A stretch of DNA of 64,000 nucleotides from Pseudomonas oryzagri (GTDB lineage Bacteria; Pseudomonadota; Gammaproteobacteria; Pseudomonadales; Pseudomonadaceae), in assembly GCF_020831405.1 (NCBI RefSeq), contig NZ_JAJHPU010000019.1:248001-312000 (forward strand), given 5' to 3'. Below are positions 1-9,367 of the stretch, in pieces. The notes beneath the pieces are model-generated. The model was not told where the DNA came from. It saw only the letters and a program-made list of their open reading frames with translations, and did not search any database. The position numbers were made by a program, and so were the translations under genes. Every line of letters starts with the position of its first letter. The stretch's first letter is position 1.

Positions 1-1050
1 GCAGGCGCCCCGGCCCCGGCCGCGGCGAGCCCGGAAATGCCGATGATGGACCACGGCCAGATGGATCATGGCGACATGAGCCACGAGCGGATGATGCAGA
101 TGCACCAGCAGCATATGCAGCAGATGCGGGACGGCCAGATGGACCATGGCGGCATGAGCCACGAGCAGATGATGCAGATGCACCAGCAGCATATGCAGCA
201 GATGCAGGACGGCCAGATGGACCATGGCAGCATGAGCCACGAGCAGATGATGCAGATGCATCGGCAGCACATGGACATGCAGGCCCAGCCGCAGACGGCT
301 CCGCCGGCGGATCACCAGGGCCACCACCCCGCCGGCTCCCCGGATGCGCCGGTGCCGCCGCTGACCGACGCCGACCGCGCCGCCGCCTTCCCCGACCTGC
401 CGCCGCACGCCATGCACCGGGGCGGCACCCAGTACCTGTTCCTCGCCGACCGTCTGGAATGGCAGGATGCCGACGACGGCAGCGCGCTGAGCTGGGACCT
501 GAGCGGCTGGATCGGCGGCAACATCGACCGCCTGGCCTTCCGCTCCGAGGGCGAGCGCCTCGACGGCCATACCGAGGAAGCCGAACTGCAGCTGCTGTGG
601 AGCCACGCCATCAGCCCCTGGTGGGAAACCGTGGCCGGCGTGCGCCAGGACTTCAAGCCCGGTTCGCCGCAGACCTGGGCCGCCTTCGGCGTGCAGGGTA
701 TGCCGCTGTACGGCCTGGAGACCGAGGCCACCGCCTTCCTCGGCGAAGGCGGACAGAGCGCGGCGCGCCTCAATGCCGAGTACGACATCCTGCTCACCAA
801 CCGGCTGATCCTGCAGCCCGTCGCCGAGCTGAACCTGTATGGTCGCAACGACGAGGAACGCGGCGTCGGCTCGGGGTTCAGCGATGCCCAGCTGGGCCTG
901 CGCCTGCGCTACGAGATCCGCCGCGAATTCGCTCCCTATATCGGCGTGAACTGGACGCGCGCCTACGGCAACACCGCCGACCTGCTGCGCGACGAGGGCG
1001 AAGACGTCGAAGAGGCGCGGCTGGTGGCCGGTGTCCGCTTCTGGTTCTGA
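1..1050 (+). CDS. copB: Copper resistance protein B (CopB/PcoB), 5' end outside the window
   Basis: Outer-membrane copper-resistance protein, thought to bind or sequester copper at the outer membrane. The reading frame is open from base 1, so the start and signal peptide lie upstream; an in-frame ATG at 37 is unlikely to be the real start because Ala/Pro-rich codons precede it. The N-terminal part is a Met/His-rich metal-binding region built of 26-residue repeats ([10 protein letters not shown] core), followed by a Pro/His linker. From about residue 125 comes a CopB-type domain with alternating beta-strand sequence ending in Phe (VRFWF), as expected for an outer-membrane barrel. The next gene follows after 8 bp, so the two are probably co-transcribed, with copA presumably upstream. 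Confidence 0.9.
   Translation, partial: AGAPAPAAASPEMPMMDHGQMDHGDMSHERMMQMHQQHMQQMRDGQMDHGGMSHEQMMQMHQQHMQQMQDGQMDHGSMSHEQMMQMHRQHMDMQAQPQTAPPADHQGHHPAGSPDAPVPPLTDADRAAAFPDLPPHAMHRGGTQYLFLADRLEWQDADDGSALSWDLSGWIGGNIDRLAFRSEGERLDGHTEEAELQLLWSHAISPWWETVAGVRQDFKPGSPQTWAAFGVQGMPLYGLETEATAFLGEGGQSAARLNAEYDILLTNRLILQPVAELNLYGRNDEERGVGSGFSDAQLGLRLRYEIRREFAPYIGVNWTRAYGNTADLLRDEGEDVEEARLVAGVRFWF
76..285 (+). repeat. Three 78-bp in-frame direct repeats in copB
   Basis: Units begin at 76, 154 and 232 with the same ATGAGCCACGAG start, a period of 78 bp (26 codons). The third unit diverges after about 50 bp. They encode Met/His-rich copper-binding modules. Because the period is a multiple of three, unit gain or loss would keep the frame. 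Confidence 0.85.
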
Positions 1051-1058
1051 GACAGGCC

Positions 1059-1781
1059 ATGAAAAGAACGATAACCACCCTGACGCTGGCCGGCCTTGTC
1101 GCAGGCGTGATCGGCGCCGGCGTCATCTGGTCGGGCCTGATCAACGTCGGCGCCGACGATCCGCACCTGGAGAGTGTCCACGCCCTGTTGCGCGCGACGC
1201 GCGAACGCTCGATCGCGGTGCGCGCCCGCGACATCCCGGTCCCCGACCTCAACGACGCCGAGTTGATCCGCCGCGGCGCCGGCAACTACCACTCGATGTG
1301 CATCGGCTGCCACCTGGCGCCGGGCATCGAACCCACCGAGCTGAGCCAGAACCTCTACCCGGCGCCGCCCAATCTGGCGCAAATCGGCGCCAACGGCAGT
1401 CCGTCCACCGCGTTCTGGATCATCAAGCACGGCATCAAGGCCACCGGCATGCCGGCCTGGGGCAAGAGCATGGGCGACCAGCACATCTGGGAGATGGTCG
1501 CCTTCCTGCAGCAGCTGCCGAAACTGGACGCCGCCCAGTACCGCGCCCTGGTCGCCGCCAGCGACGGTCACTCGCACGGCGGCGGGGAAAGCCGGATGCA
1601 CGACCACAGCCAGCAGCACGACCACCCCGGTACCGCGGACCCCACGCCTGCCCCGCCGGCGTCGCACCACGACGGCGGCCACGCGCATGAGCCCGAGCAG
1701 GCAGCGGGCGCAATGCCGCCTGCTACCGGGGAGAAGAAGGTCCACGTGCATGCCGACGGCAAGGAGCATGTGCATCACTGA
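1059..1781 (+). CDS. c-type cytochrome with His-rich C-terminal tail
   Basis: A 240-residue protein. An N-terminal hydrophobic segment (about residues 5-28) acts as a signal peptide or membrane anchor. A single CIGCH haem-binding motif and a later GMPAWG motif, supplying the likely axial Met, define a class I cytochrome c domain. The last 60 or so residues are unusual: a His/Pro/Gly-rich tail with many HD, HH and HVH groups, probably metal-binding. The gene starts 8 bp after copB. Small cytochromes beside copAB occur in Pseudomonas copper-resistance clusters, so a periplasmic role in copper handling or cuprous-ion oxidation is likely but unproven. The start is the ATG at 1059; the frame is open far upstream, but only in copB shadow sequence. 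Confidence 0.85.
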   Translation: MKRTITTLTLAGLVAGVIGAGVIWSGLINVGADDPHLESVHALLRATRERSIAVRARDIPVPDLNDAELIRRGAGNYHSMCIGCHLAPGIEPTELSQNLYPAPPNLAQIGANGSPSTAFWIIKHGIKATGMPAWGKSMGDQHIWEMVAFLQQLPKLDAAQYRALVAASDGHSHGGGESRMHDHSQQHDHPGTADPTPAPPASHHDGGHAHEPEQAAGAMPPATGEKKVHVHADGKEHVHH

Positions 1782-1826
1782 TCCCGGAAACGGCAAGGCA
1801 GGCCAATCGCAGGAACGGATCAGCCG

Positions 1827-1887
1827 CTGCAGGGGCGAATTCACACGCCATAATGCCTCGCAAGAGCGAATGAATTCGTCCCCGCAG
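1827..1887. repeat. Degenerate copy of a dispersed palindromic repeat
   Basis: Inverted repeat with CTGCAGGGGCGAATTC on the left and GAATTCGTCCCCGCAG on the right. It is a diverged member of the roughly 60-bp family also found at 45233, 45451, 51231 and 51413. It lies in the intergenic region between the cytochrome gene and queD. Confidence 0.75.
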
Positions 1888-2011
1888 GAGGGGACGGCCG
1901 GGGGAGCTGGGCCTTATGCGCCTGTCCCGGCCTGCCAGGGGGCCGTGCCCGGCCGCGGGGCAAAGCTGGTAGACTATGGCGGTTTTTCAGCCCGAGTCGT
2001 GAGTGTCACCC

Positions 2012-2368
2012 GTGGAACTCTTTAAAGAATTCACCTTCGAAGCCGCCCATCTCCTGCCCCATGTGCCGCAGGGGCACAAGTGCGGCCGCCTGCATGGCCA
2101 TTCGTTCCGCGTGGCGATCTACATCGAGGGCGAAGTCGATCCCTATACCGGCTGGATCCGCGACTTCGGCGAGATCAAGGAAATCTTCAAGCCGATCTAC
2201 GACCGTCTGGATCACTACTACCTGAACGACATCCCCGGCCTGGAGAACCCGACCAGCGAGAACCTGGCCATGTGGATCTGGCAGCAGCTCAAGCCGGCGC
2301 TGCCGGAGCTGTCGCGGGTACGCGTGCACGAGACCTGCACCAGCGGCTGCGAATACCGCGGCGACTGA
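2012..2368 (+). CDS. queD: 6-carboxy-5,6,7,8-tetrahydropterin synthase (QueD)
   Basis: Converts 7,8-dihydroneopterin triphosphate to 6-carboxytetrahydropterin, an early step in making queuosine/preQ0. The 118-residue product has the family hallmarks: zinc-binding His in AAHLLPH and HGH, and the catalytic Cys in [10 protein letters not shown], plus the C-terminal HET motif. The start is taken as the GTG at 2012 ([13 protein letters not shown]), which gives the usual family length; another GTG at 2003 would add three residues. It stands alone, with no other que genes in the window. Confidence 0.93.
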   Translation: MELFKEFTFEAAHLLPHVPQGHKCGRLHGHSFRVAIYIEGEVDPYTGWIRDFGEIKEIFKPIYDRLDHYYLNDIPGLENPTSENLAMWIWQQLKPALPELSRVRVHETCTSGCEYRGD

Positions 2369-2411
2369 GCACCCTCCCCCGGCGGCCCCGTCCACCGGAC
2401 AACTCCCCCCG

Positions 2412-2435
2412 ACGCGCCGGCCCCGACCGGCGCGT
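2412..2435 (+). terminator. Probable terminator after queD
   Basis: A 9-bp perfect stem (ACGCGCCGG / CCGGCGCGT) with a 6-nt loop lies about 45 bp after the queD stop. It is followed by TGCGTTT, only a weak T tract, so efficiency is uncertain. Confidence 0.55.
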
Positions 2436-2809
2436 TGCGTTTGGGCCGGCCAGACCTGCTGGTCCTCTGCCACGCCGGAGAGGATCTGCCCGCAGGCCGC
2501 TCTCCCGACACCGGTAGGCATACCCACCCAAGCCGCCGGACCCGAAGTACCCCTTCGCCATGCCGATTGGCGCCAGGATTCGGGCGTATTCCTGGCGGAC
2601 ACTGCCGCGGACAGATACATTGGACTCGGCACCTGCCGGTGCTTGCGTTGGCTGCCGCGCCTGGCGCCAGCGTATCGGCAGTACGCACACCGCTGCGGCG
2701 ACGGCTCGGCATCGAAGCCGACCGTCACCAGAACGCTAGGCTCAGCCGCGATTCGCTACAGTTGGACGGTGGCCGTAACGGCCGATGTTATTACGATAGG
2801 GATGTCTCA
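2436..2809. other. Noncoding region upstream of the GGDEF gene
   Basis: No convincing gene. The downstream frame is open here, but the composition is unlike the protein that follows and no ribosome binding site supports an earlier start. It presumably carries the promoter of the signalling gene pair; no strong promoter motif was identified. Confidence 0.5.
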
Positions 2810-3730
2810 ATGCCTGCCTCCGATGCCACCCCCGACCTGATCCTCATCATCGACGACAACGCCGATACCATTCGCCTGCTGAGCAGCATGCTCAAGGATC
2901 AAGGCCAGATCCTGTTCGCCATCAACGGCGAGATGGGCATCCAGCTGGCGCAGCGGCAACAGCCGGCGCTGATCCTGCTGGACGTGGAAATGACCGGCAT
3001 GAACGGCTACGAGGTCTGTAGCGCGCTCAAGACCGATCCCGCCACCAAGGACTGCGCCGTCATCATCGTCACCGCGCACACCGGCATGGAGTGCGAGATC
3101 AAGGCGCTGGAGGCCGGTGCGGTCGACTTCATCAGCAAGCCGTTCAACCCCCCGGTGGTGCGCGCGCGCGTGCAGACCCACCTGCGCCTGCAACAGCAAA
3201 CGGCGATCATGCGCCAGCTCGCCAACCGCGACGGCCTGACCGGGCTGTTCAACCGGCGCTATCTGGACGAGGTGCTGGCCCGGGAGTTCGAGCGGCACCG
3301 CCGGCAGCAGCTGCCGCTGACGCTGGCCCTCATCGACGTCGACCACTTCAAGGCCTACAACGACCACTACGGCCACCCCCAGGGCGATGTCTGCCTGCAG
3401 CGCGTGGCCAGCGCCATCAGCACCATCGCCCGCCGGCCGGCGGAGCTGGTCGCGCGCTATGGCGGCGAGGAGTTCGTCGTCGTCCTGCCGCATACCGACG
3501 CGCCGAGCGCCGCCAAATACGGCGACTGGCTCTGCGATCTGGTCAGGGATCTGACCATCGCCCACGACTTTTCGGCAACGGCGCCGACGGTGACCATCAG
3601 CGTCGGCCTGGTCTCGGTGGTGCCGTCCGTCCATTGCTCCGTGCAGCAGCTGCTCACCGCGGCGGACCAGGCGCTGTACCAGGCCAAGTCCGCTGGCCGC
3701 AACCGCGCCTTCGCCACCACCTGGCCCTGA
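2810..3730 (+). CDS. Response regulator with GGDEF domain (diguanylate cyclase)
   Basis: A 306-residue two-domain protein: a receiver domain (about residues 10-125, phospho-acceptor D58 in [10 protein letters not shown], Lys in SKPF) followed by a GGDEF domain (about 140-300) with GGEEF at residues 218-222. An intact GGEEF signature predicts synthesis of cyclic di-GMP, controlled by phosphorylation. The inhibitory I-site reads RPAE (209-212) instead of RxxD, so product inhibition may be weakened. The start is the ATG at 2810, just after TAGGGAT. The hybrid kinase gene follows after 26 bp, making it the likely phosphodonor partner. The cell-wide role, such as biofilm or exopolysaccharide control, is inferred. 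Confidence 0.92.
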   Translation: MPASDATPDLILIIDDNADTIRLLSSMLKDQGQILFAINGEMGIQLAQRQQPALILLDVEMTGMNGYEVCSALKTDPATKDCAVIIVTAHTGMECEIKALEAGAVDFISKPFNPPVVRARVQTHLRLQQQTAIMRQLANRDGLTGLFNRRYLDEVLAREFERHRRQQLPLTLALIDVDHFKAYNDHYGHPQGDVCLQRVASAISTIARRPAELVARYGGEEFVVVLPHTDAPSAAKYGDWLCDLVRDLTIAHDFSATAPTVTISVGLVSVVPSVHCSVQQLLTAADQALYQAKSAGRNRAFATTWP

Positions 3731-3756
3731 GTGGCCGAGCAGGAGGAGTTTTTCCC

Positions 3757-6700
3757 ATGCGCCCGTGCGTGCTGCGTCCGACCACCCGCGTGCAATGGGT
3801 GGCCACCCTCCTGGCCCTGGCCGTCATCTACTATGCGGCGGCCCGACTCGGGCTCCTGCTGGCGTTCGCCGATACCAATGCATCGCCGGTCTGGCCGCCG
3901 TCGGGCATCGCCTTCGCCGCCCTGATCCTGCTCGGTTATCGCGCCTGGCCCGGGATTGCCCTGGGCGCCTTCGCCGCCAACTTCGCGGTATTCGCCGCGA
4001 ACCATGTCGCCGCCGGCAGCACCTCGGTCATGGTGTCGCTGGCCATCGCCATCGGTAATACGCTCGAAGCCGTGGTCGGCTTTTACCTGTTGCGGCGCTG
4101 GGTGAAGTCCGAACACTTCCTCTCGACGCCCCTGGCGGCGGCCCGCTTCGTCCTGGTCACCCTGCTGATGTGCACCGTCAGCGCCGGTATCGGCACCAGC
4201 AGCCTGATCCTCGGCGGCATCGCGCCGCCCGCCGCGTACACGGTCGTCTTCACCACCTGGTGGCTGGGCGATACCGCCGGCATCGTGATGCTGACGCCGC
4301 TGCTGTTCAGCTGGGCGGTTGCCGTCGGCCATCCCCGGCCCCGGCGCTCGGTGCTCGAAATCGCGCTGGCCATCCTGCTGCTCGCGCTCGTGCTGCTGGC
4401 CCTGTTCGGTCAGCGGCTGGCCGATGACGGCCTGCGCGCACTGGTGTTTCTGCTGGTGCCGGCTATCGCCTGGACGGCCTATCGCTACGGGCTGCGCGGC
4501 GTCACCGCGGCGCAGATGCTGGTGACCGGCAGCGCCGTCTGGAGCACCACCCAGGGTTATGGGCCCTTCGCGACCGGCACGCTGAACGAGTCCCTGCTGA
4601 CCCTGGAAATCTTCATCGCACTGGTCAGCATCGCGGGGCTGGTGCTGGCGACCGACCTCGCCGAGCGCGCGCGAACCCTGCGCGGACCCCGCATCGCGGT
4701 GCCGTTTCGCCAGGTGTGCCCGCAGTGGATAGCGCTGCTCGCCAGCCTCGGCCTGACCGTGTTGGCCTGGCATTTCGTGGCCTCGGGAACCCAGGCGCAG
4801 GCCGAGGAACGCTTCGAGTTCCTGACGCGCGACATCCAGCAGCGCATCGACGAGCGCCTGAAAACCTATGAGCAGGTGCTGCGCAGCGCCCTGGCGCTGT
4901 TCCACGCCTCCCAGGCGGTCGAGCGCGACGAATGGCGGCATTTCGTGCTGACCCAGGACATCGCCCAGACCTACCCCGGCATTCAGGGTGTCGGTTACGC
5001 CAAGCACTTTTCCCCGGAACACAAGGCCGCGCTGGAAGAGCGCGCACGCGCCGAGGGCTTCGCCGACTTCCGGGTCTGGCCCGCGGGCGAGCGTCAGGAA
5101 TACACCCCGATCCTGTTCATCGAGCCGTTCAGCGGACGCAACCTGCGTGCCTTCGGTTACGACATGCTGACCGAACCGGTGCGGCGCGCGGCGATGGTCC
5201 AGGCGAGGGACTCGGGCCGGGCCGCCCTATCCGGCAAGGTCAGGCTGGTGCAGGAAACCGACGACGACGTGCAGGCCGGGGCGCTGCTGTACCTGCCGGT
5301 CTACCGCACCGGCATGCCCATCTCGACGCTGGCCGAACGCGGCGCGGCGCTGGATGGCTTCGTGTTCAGCGCCATCCGCCTGAACGACTTCATGGCCGGT
5401 ACGCTGGGCACCCGGCCTGCGGAAATCGCCTTGCAGATCTTCGATGGCGACGAGACCGGCGCCGCGACCCTGATGTACTCCCGCGGCGAGCTGTCGGCCG
5501 AGCAACAGGCCGAATATCCCAACCCGCTCACCCACCGCTCCACCATCACGCTCGCCGGCCACCAGTGGACACTCACGTTCACCACGCTGCCGGCCTTCGA
5601 AGCGTCGATAGATCGGCAGAAAGCCATCGTCGTGCTGGTCGGCGGCTCGCTCATCAGCCTGCTGTTGTTCTTCGTGGTGCGCAACCTGACCACCCTGCGC
5701 GAAGACGCCAGGGTGCTCGCCGAGCAGATGACCGTGGCGTTCACCGAATCGGAAATCCGCTTCGGCACCCTGGTGAATGCGGCCAGCGAGTTCGCGATCA
5801 TCGCCACCGATATCGACGGCACCATCAAGATCTTCAACACCGGCGCGGAGCGGATGCTCGGCTATCGGAGCGGCGACGTGGTCGATACGTTGCAGCCGAC
5901 GGCGATTCACCTGCGCGAGGAACTGCAAGCGCGCGGCGCCGAGTTGAGCCGGCTGCTGGCCACCCCGATCGGCGGCTTCGACGCGCTGGTCGCCCTGGCC
6001 CGCGAAGGCCAGGCCGAAACGCGCGAGTGGACCTATGTGCGCAAGGGCGGTTCGCGACTTCCCGTGCAGCTCACGATCACCGCCGTACGCAATTCCGTCG
6101 ACGAGATCGTCGGCTTCCTGAGCATCGCCAAGGACATCAGCCATGAGAAGGAGGCTGCGCAGAAGCTGCGCCAGGCCATGGAGCGGGCCGAGGATGCCAG
6201 TCGCGCCAAGAGCGAGTTCGTCGCCAGCATGAGCCACGAGATCCGCACACCCATGAACGCGGTGCTGGGCATCACGCAACTGCTGATCGGCACGCCGCTG
6301 AGCGCGGACCAGCGCAAGTACCTGCAGATGCTGCGCGGCGCCGGCGAGTCGCTGCTGGTCATCCTCAATGACGTGCTGGACTTCTCCAAGCTCGAGGCCG
6401 GGCAATTGACGATCATGACCGCGCCCTTCCGCCTGGACGACGTGCTCAGCGCCCTGGCCCCCGTCATGTCGGTCAACGCCGCCCACAAGGACCTGGAGCT
6501 GGTGATCGGCGTCGAGCCCGACGTGCCGCCCGCGCTCGTCGGTGACGCGCAGCGTCTGCAACAGGTGCTGGTCAACCTGGTGGGCAACGCCATCAAGTTC
6601 ACCGAGCGCGGCGAGGTCGACGTGCTGGTGCAGCGAATGGGCTCCGCGGGCGGCGTGGCCCGTCTCTGCTTCCGGGTGCGCGATACCGGCATCGGCATGA

Positions 6701-8424
6701 CGGCCGAGCAACGGGCGCGCCTGTTCGCCCCCTTCACCCAGGCCGACAGCTCCATCGCCAGTCGCTTCGGCGGGACCGGGCTGGGGCTGGCGATCTCGAA
6801 GCGCCTGGTTTCGCTGATGGGGGGCACCATCAGCGTCGACAGCACCGTCGGCACCGGCAGCGAGTTCCGGGTCGTCCTGCCGCTGACGCTGCAGGCCAGC
6901 TCCGCTACCGAGACGAACCCGCGCTCGCGGAGCAGTCTGGGGGATCTGCGCATCCTGGTGGTCGACGACAATCCGACCAGCCGCGATTACCTGTGCAAGG
7001 CCATCACCAGCTGGGCCTGGCAGGTCGATGGCGTGGCCTCCGGCGAGCAGGCGCTGGAGCGGGTACGTACGCTGGCCCTGGGCGACGCGTTCTACGACGT
7101 GGTGATCGCCGATTGGCAGATGCCCGGGATGAATGGCCTGGCCACCCTGCAGGCGATTCGCGCACTGCTGCCGACGCGGGTCGCGCCCGCCATCATCATG
7201 GTCAGTGCCTACGACCAGCGCAGGCTGATGCAGGAAAACGCGGCAACCGACATCGACGCGGTACTGGTCAAGCCCGTCACCAGCTCCAGCCTGTTCGATG
7301 CCCTGCACGAGGCGCAGGCGAGCCGCAGCGCGGCGAAGAGCGCCGAGCCCATCGCCAGCGCAAGTCCCGTCGCACGCAAGGCCCTGGACGGCGTGCGCCT
7401 GCTGCTGGTCGAAGACAACCCGCTGAATCAGTTCGTCGCCAAGGGAATGCTGGAGCACGCCGGCGCGACCGTCGAAGTCGCCGACAATGGCCAACAGGCC
7501 GTCGAGCGCCTGCGTGCCGATCCGCGGGGCTATCAGCTGGTGCTCATGGACGTGCACATGCCGATGATGGACGGCTTCGCCGCCACCCGCGCCATCCGCG
7601 AGGAGCTGCACCTGGACGTGCCGGTACTGGCCATTTCCGCAGGCGTATTGACCTACGAGCGCGAGCAGTGCGTCGCGGCCGGGATGAACGGTTTCATCGC
7701 CAAACCCATCGACGGCGAGCGGATGCTGGCGACCATCCAGCAGCACCTGGCGGCGAGCGTGCCGGCAAGCCCCGTCGCCACTCCCGCGCCTGCGCTGGCG
7801 GGCCCGGCGCCCTCGCCCGAGCCCGCGACCGCCTTCGACGTCGGTCCCCTGCTGGCCCTCGGCAAGGACGACCATGCCTATCTCGACTCGCTGCTGGCGT
7901 TCGTCAGAAGGGTCGTGGCCAATGGCCTTTCCCCGCTGTCCGACGCGCGCCGCGCATGGCAGGAAGGGCGCCAACGCGAGGCGGCAACGCTGCTGCATAC
8001 CCTGCGCGGCTCCCTGGGATCATTGGGCGCGAAGCGTTTTGCGGCGACCGCTCTGCACATCGAACAGGCGATCGGCGAAAACGACGGCGTCCGGGTCGCT
8101 GCCTTGCTGCCGCTTGCCGAGCAGGACCTGCAATCGATGCTCTCGGCTGCCGAGCAATGGCTCGCCAGCCAAGGGAATGCGGCGCCGCGGGAGTGCCCAG
8201 CGGCGGATTGCGATGCCGAACGCCTGGCCCAGCTTCACACCCTGCTCCAGCAACAGAACCTGGACGCCTGCCAGCTCTACGACCGCCTGCGCACTTCCTT
8301 GCAGGCCGAGCTGGGCAGCGAAGGCTTTGCCGTGCTGGACGCCGCCATGGAGGGGCTGGATTTTCCAGCGGCACTCAAGATCATTCGGCCCATGCTGGAA
8401 ATGGATGTGAAACCGTCCGCCTGA
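3757..8424 (+). CDS. MASE1-CHASE-PAS hybrid sensor histidine kinase with two receivers and HPt
   Basis: A 1555-residue inner-membrane sensor. Domains in order: MASE1 multi-helix membrane domain (about 1-290); CHASE extracytoplasmic sensor (about 350-610, starting after a membrane segment and closed by another near 635); PAS (about 672-798); HisKA with H827 in SHEIRTPMN; HATPase (about 928-1042); two receivers with phospho-acceptors D1119 and D1265; and a C-terminal HPt domain with H1414 in [10 protein letters not shown]. This is a complete intramolecular phosphorelay. AGGAGG at 3741-3746 gives a strong start at ATG 3757. It follows the REC-GGDEF gene by 26 bp, so it probably passes phosphate through its HPt to that protein and thus controls c-di-GMP. 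The ligand is unknown. Confidence 0.92.
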   Translation: MRPCVLRPTTRVQWVATLLALAVIYYAAARLGLLLAFADTNASPVWPPSGIAFAALILLGYRAWPGIALGAFAANFAVFAANHVAAGSTSVMVSLAIAIGNTLEAVVGFYLLRRWVKSEHFLSTPLAAARFVLVTLLMCTVSAGIGTSSLILGGIAPPAAYTVVFTTWWLGDTAGIVMLTPLLFSWAVAVGHPRPRRSVLEIALAILLLALVLLALFGQRLADDGLRALVFLLVPAIAWTAYRYGLRGVTAAQMLVTGSAVWSTTQGYGPFATGTLNESLLTLEIFIALVSIAGLVLATDLAERARTLRGPRIAVPFRQVCPQWIALLASLGLTVLAWHFVASGTQAQAEERFEFLTRDIQQRIDERLKTYEQVLRSALALFHASQAVERDEWRHFVLTQDIAQTYPGIQGVGYAKHFSPEHKAALEERARAEGFADFRVWPAGERQEYTPILFIEPFSGRNLRAFGYDMLTEPVRRAAMVQARDSGRAALSGKVRLVQETDDDVQAGALLYLPVYRTGMPISTLAERGAALDGFVFSAIRLNDFMAGTLGTRPAEIALQIFDGDETGAATLMYSRGELSAEQQAEYPNPLTHRSTITLAGHQWTLTFTTLPAFEASIDRQKAIVVLVGGSLISLLLFFVVRNLTTLREDARVLAEQMTVAFTESEIRFGTLVNAASEFAIIATDIDGTIKIFNTGAERMLGYRSGDVVDTLQPTAIHLREELQARGAELSRLLATPIGGFDALVALAREGQAETREWTYVRKGGSRLPVQLTITAVRNSVDEIVGFLSIAKDISHEKEAAQKLRQAMERAEDASRAKSEFVASMSHEIRTPMNAVLGITQLLIGTPLSADQRKYLQMLRGAGESLLVILNDVLDFSKLEAGQLTIMTAPFRLDDVLSALAPVMSVNAAHKDLELVIGVEPDVPPALVGDAQRLQQVLVNLVGNAIKFTERGEVDVLVQRMGSAGGVARLCFRVRDTGIGMTAEQRARLFAPFTQADSSIASRFGGTGLGLAISKRLVSLMGGTISVDSTVGTGSEFRVVLPLTLQASSATETNPRSRSSLGDLRILVVDDNPTSRDYLCKAITSWAWQVDGVASGEQALERVRTLALGDAFYDVVIADWQMPGMNGLATLQAIRALLPTRVAPAIIMVSAYDQRRLMQENAATDIDAVLVKPVTSSSLFDALHEAQASRSAAKSAEPIASASPVARKALDGVRLLLVEDNPLNQFVAKGMLEHAGATVEVADNGQQAVERLRADPRGYQLVLMDVHMPMMDGFAATRAIREELHLDVPVLAISAGVLTYEREQCVAAGMNGFIAKPIDGERMLATIQQHLAASVPASPVATPAPALAGPAPSPEPATAFDVGPLLALGKDDHAYLDSLLAFVRRVVANGLSPLSDARRAWQEGRQREAATLLHTLRGSLGSLGAKRFAATALHIEQAIGENDGVRVAALLPLAEQDLQSMLSAAEQWLASQGNAAPRECPAADCDAERLAQLHTLLQQQNLDACQLYDRLRTSLQAELGSEGFAVLDAAMEGLDFPAALKIIRPMLEMDVKPSA

Positions 8425-8526
8425 TCGGCCGCGGGGAGCACCGGCGCAGGCGTCGAAGCCGCTCGACGCGCCCTGCCCTGCGGCAGCTCCGCTTCGCGGC
8501 GTTGCCCCTGCGGAGCGTGCAGCGGG

Positions 8527-9363
8527 TCAGCTCAGGCGCATCCAGTACTTCCCACCCTTGTAGCCGACGATCACCCCATCGCGGGTGATGTGCAGCACGC
8601 GCAGTTCCTCGTTGATCGCATCGCCCTCGCGCAAGGTACGCCCGCCGCTCTTGACGAAGCGCAGCTTCGGATCGCTGCTGTAGATGTGCACGTTGAACGG
8701 TGTTTCACGCAGCTGGCGCTGGATCGGCGCCGGCAATTCCTTCCAGTGTTCGACATCGCCGTATTCGGCGGACTGCGGCCCCGGCGCGGACGACGCCTCG
8801 CCGCGGGGCATCGCCGGCACCAGCGGCTGCGGCTTGGCGGCCGGCGCCGCCAGCGGCGGACGCTCCACCGGCAGTTCGAGCTTCTGCACGATCGGCGGCG
8901 GACCGGCCGCGGCGCCGGACTTGGGCGCTGGCGCAGGCTGCGGCTCGTCGACGTCGACCCGTACCCCGGCCAGCTCCTTCAACGCCTCCAGCCCGGGCGC
9001 CCGGGACTCGCCGGGCGCTGCCGACGGCTCGCCCGGCACCGGCGTGGCGGCCGGCGCTGTGCCGGCAACCGGGGCGCCGGCCGCAGGCGCCTGCGCGACG
9101 CGCGCCGGTGCGCCCGCCGGCTGGGCGGCAACTGGCGGAGTGGCCCGCTCGGCAGCGGGAGCCGCTCCCAGCCAGCGCTGCCAAGCCATCACGGCCAGCA
9201 CCGCCAGCAGCAGGACGAGGGTCGCCAGCGCCACCAGCCGCCAGATCTGCTCGCGGCGGCTCGGCCCCGGGCGGACGGCGGCCGCCTGGCTGCCCAGGCC
9301 GGGAATCGCGCCGCGGCTGCGGCTGTCCTGGGAATGCTTGAGGGCGTCGAGGATGTAGGACAT
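8527..9363 (-). CDS. gspB: Type II secretion assembly protein GspB
   Basis: A 278-residue bitopic inner-membrane protein. It opens with MSYILDALKHSQ, typical of the ExeB/GspB family, then one transmembrane segment (about residues 44-65), a long Pro/Ala-rich periplasmic linker, and a C-terminal T2SSB domain (about 200-278) with NVHIYSSDP and REGD motifs. In Aeromonas, ExeA and ExeB form a complex that inserts the secretin through the peptidoglycan. It starts 4 bp after the gspA stop, as an operon gspA-gspB. The start at 9363 was chosen over an upstream in-frame codon because MSYILDALK is the conserved family start. Confidence 0.93.
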   Translation of the reverse strand: MSYILDALKHSQDSRSRGAIPGLGSQAAAVRPGPSRREQIWRLVALATLVLLLAVLAVMAWQRWLGAAPAAERATPPVAAQPAGAPARVAQAPAAGAPVAGTAPAATPVPGEPSAAPGESRAPGLEALKELAGVRVDVDEPQPAPAPKSGAAAGPPPIVQKLELPVERPPLAAPAAKPQPLVPAMPRGEASSAPGPQSAEYGDVEHWKELPAPIQRQLRETPFNVHIYSSDPKLRFVKSGGRTLREGDAINEELRVLHITRDGVIVGYKGGKYWMRLS

Positions 9364-9367
9364 GGGC

